From: Tetraselmis striata
Taxonomy: Eukaryota > Chlorophyta > Chlorodendrophyceae > Chlorodendrales > Chlorodendraceae
Assembly (NCBI GenBank): GCA_006384855.1
Contig: VCJN01001366.1
Coordinates: 103,564-167,563, forward strand
Reading direction: 5' to 3'
DNA: 64,000 bases
Part shown: piece after piece, positions 63,165 through 64,000 of the stretch
Layout of the letters: each line of letters starts with the position of its first letter
How positions within the stretch are numbered: position 1 is the stretch's first letter
Program-made: the position numbers and the translations under genes
The notes under the pieces: model-generated
The model's input: only the letters and a program-made list of their open reading frames with translations
The model's database searches: none
What the model was told of the DNA's origin: nothing

Positions 63165-63169
63165 GACGT
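63165..63169 (+). repeat. 5-bp target duplication, right copy
   Basis: GACGT, repeated from 60293-60297. Confidence 0.85.
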
Positions 63170-63555
63170 AGGGCAGCAGCTCGTCGAGAACCACGAAAAG
63201 TGCGGCCATGTGGGCGCCGAAGCACGACATCCATAGATAATCCTCTTGGGCCGGCAGACGCCGGTCATCCTGCTTGGAGGTACTCGTCCAAAAAAATATT
63301 TATTCCGCTCGTTAGGTCGGTGCTCAGGGGGAAGAGTCCAGGCACTCGGCTGACCGGTCGAACGGCCTCGTAACCAGACTCTGCTCTCTGCAATAGTTTT
63401 GGCACCGCGAGGTATTCATCCTCGTCACTCACGGATTTTGCTCCGACACGGCCGCTTTGGGCTAGCTCTAGCAAGTCGGGGCGCTCTGCGGCTCCCCCGC
63501 TGCCTGTCGGATGTCCCGCAATAAGGCGCTGCCCGGAACCGGAACCATGTGCTCC
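63170..63555 (-). pseudogene. Gag-like gene, N-terminal part, copy 2
   Basis: It matches the first half of copy 1 gag (LAQSGRVGAKSVSDEDEYLA, RAESGYEAVRPVSRVPGL, MSCFGAHMAALFV). A small insertion near 63285-63310 breaks the frame (LTSGINIF in place of the LTNEYLK-type segment). Similarity to copy 1 ends near 63555. Confidence 0.85.
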
Positions 63556-64000
63556 TTCTGCTCAATTGTGACAATAATGGCATACTATGTACGGGTACTG
63601 TATGATCGTAGCATCATTCATGTACGAGTACCTGCTGCTGTATCGTATGTGTGAGCGCGTGTGTCACGCGCCACAATACGAGTACTGGTGGATGATGAAT
63701 CATGAGATGAGTCCTACTGGTACCGGTACAATGTTCAGTAGTAGTTACGGGATAATACGCATGTGCGTACCCGTAGCGGGCATATATGTATAATGCACCT
63801 GCCTCTGTAACATCAGTTGTATACTTGTGTATAAACTGATGTGTCAACTACATGTGCGGAGGTCTCTAAGCGACGACCTCCTGTTCGACACTTCAAGGCA
63901 CGACTCTCCACGGTGACGCGCTTAGCAGTGCGCGTGCCGCTTGGTGGTGGCTAGCTGTGAGCTAGCTAGCCATACGCATAAATAGCGGCGGTGGTGACAC
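63556..64000. other. Sequence beyond the truncated DIRS-like copy
   Basis: No gene seen. A hairpin-forming pair, CATCAGTTGTATACTTGTGT and ATAAACTGATG (about 63811-63842), and a short CTAGC palindrome cluster (about 63950-63970) are present. Confidence 0.4.

Larger units (their letters stand above)
57900..63555 (-). mobile_element. DIRS-like element, copy 2, disrupted
   Basis: The same B1-A2-B2 end as copy 1 lies at 57902-58225 (AAGTTGAGTCTGGTTTTGCC, the A2 block, then AAGTTGAGTCTGG again). The recombinase (58277-59710) and gag halves (59924-60297 and 63170-63555) follow. A 2.87-kb element interrupts gag at 60298-63164. Similarity to copy 1 stops near 63555 in the gag N-terminus, so the A1 repeat and gag start are missing or replaced. 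Gene content equals copy 1, again without reverse transcriptase. Confidence 0.88.

Overview
The window looks like nuclear DNA of a green alga, most likely a chlamydomonadalean or volvocine chlorophyte. That is an inference from several signs: a spliced, GC-rich gene for the plant/green-algal casein kinase 1-like (HD16 type) family; TGTAA motifs at transposon and gene 3' ends, the known green-algal polyadenylation signal; TTTTAGGG-type telomere-like motifs; and tyrosine-recombinase elements with split direct repeats like those of Volvox kangaroo and Chlamydomonas TOC3. No rRNA, tRNA, CRISPR or prokaryotic operon was seen.

Only a few ordinary genes can be defended. The best two are on the minus strand. 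One is a 10-exon CK1/HD16-like kinase (24457-28895) and the other a 12-exon BNR/Asp-box sialidase-like protein (48195-54320). Every splice junction in both models is canonical and phase-consistent. A two-exon gene of unknown function (18942-20491, plus) and a degenerate BED-finger multi-exon gene (about 6583-8076, minus) complete the set.

Most of the rest is repeats and mobile DNA. From left to right: a 370-bp palindromic satellite (1-1230); a 2.8-kb array of a 30-bp, 90% GC minisatellite (3781-6580); a complete hAT element with 8-bp target duplication (9675-11739); a DIRS/kangaroo-like element carrying gag and tyrosine recombinase but no reverse transcriptase (12427-15668); a degraded non-LTR retrotransposon, LINE-A, with a C-terminal endonuclease-like domain and a DNA transposon nested inside its reverse transcriptase (31430-37270); a related split-repeat element (41904-44370); a hAT-like MITE (44415-44807); tRNA-like SINE repeats (46930 and 56207); the 3' part of a second non-LTR family, LINE-B (56455-57895); and a second gag/recombinase element (57900-63555). 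The gag of this last element is split by a long-inverted-repeat element, which is itself hit by a LINE-A copy.

A striking overall trait is more than 30 homopolymer G/C tracts of 13-27 bases. In the resolved genes they lie in introns, nearly always as poly-C on the sense strand, and often begin 4-11 nt after the 5' splice site.
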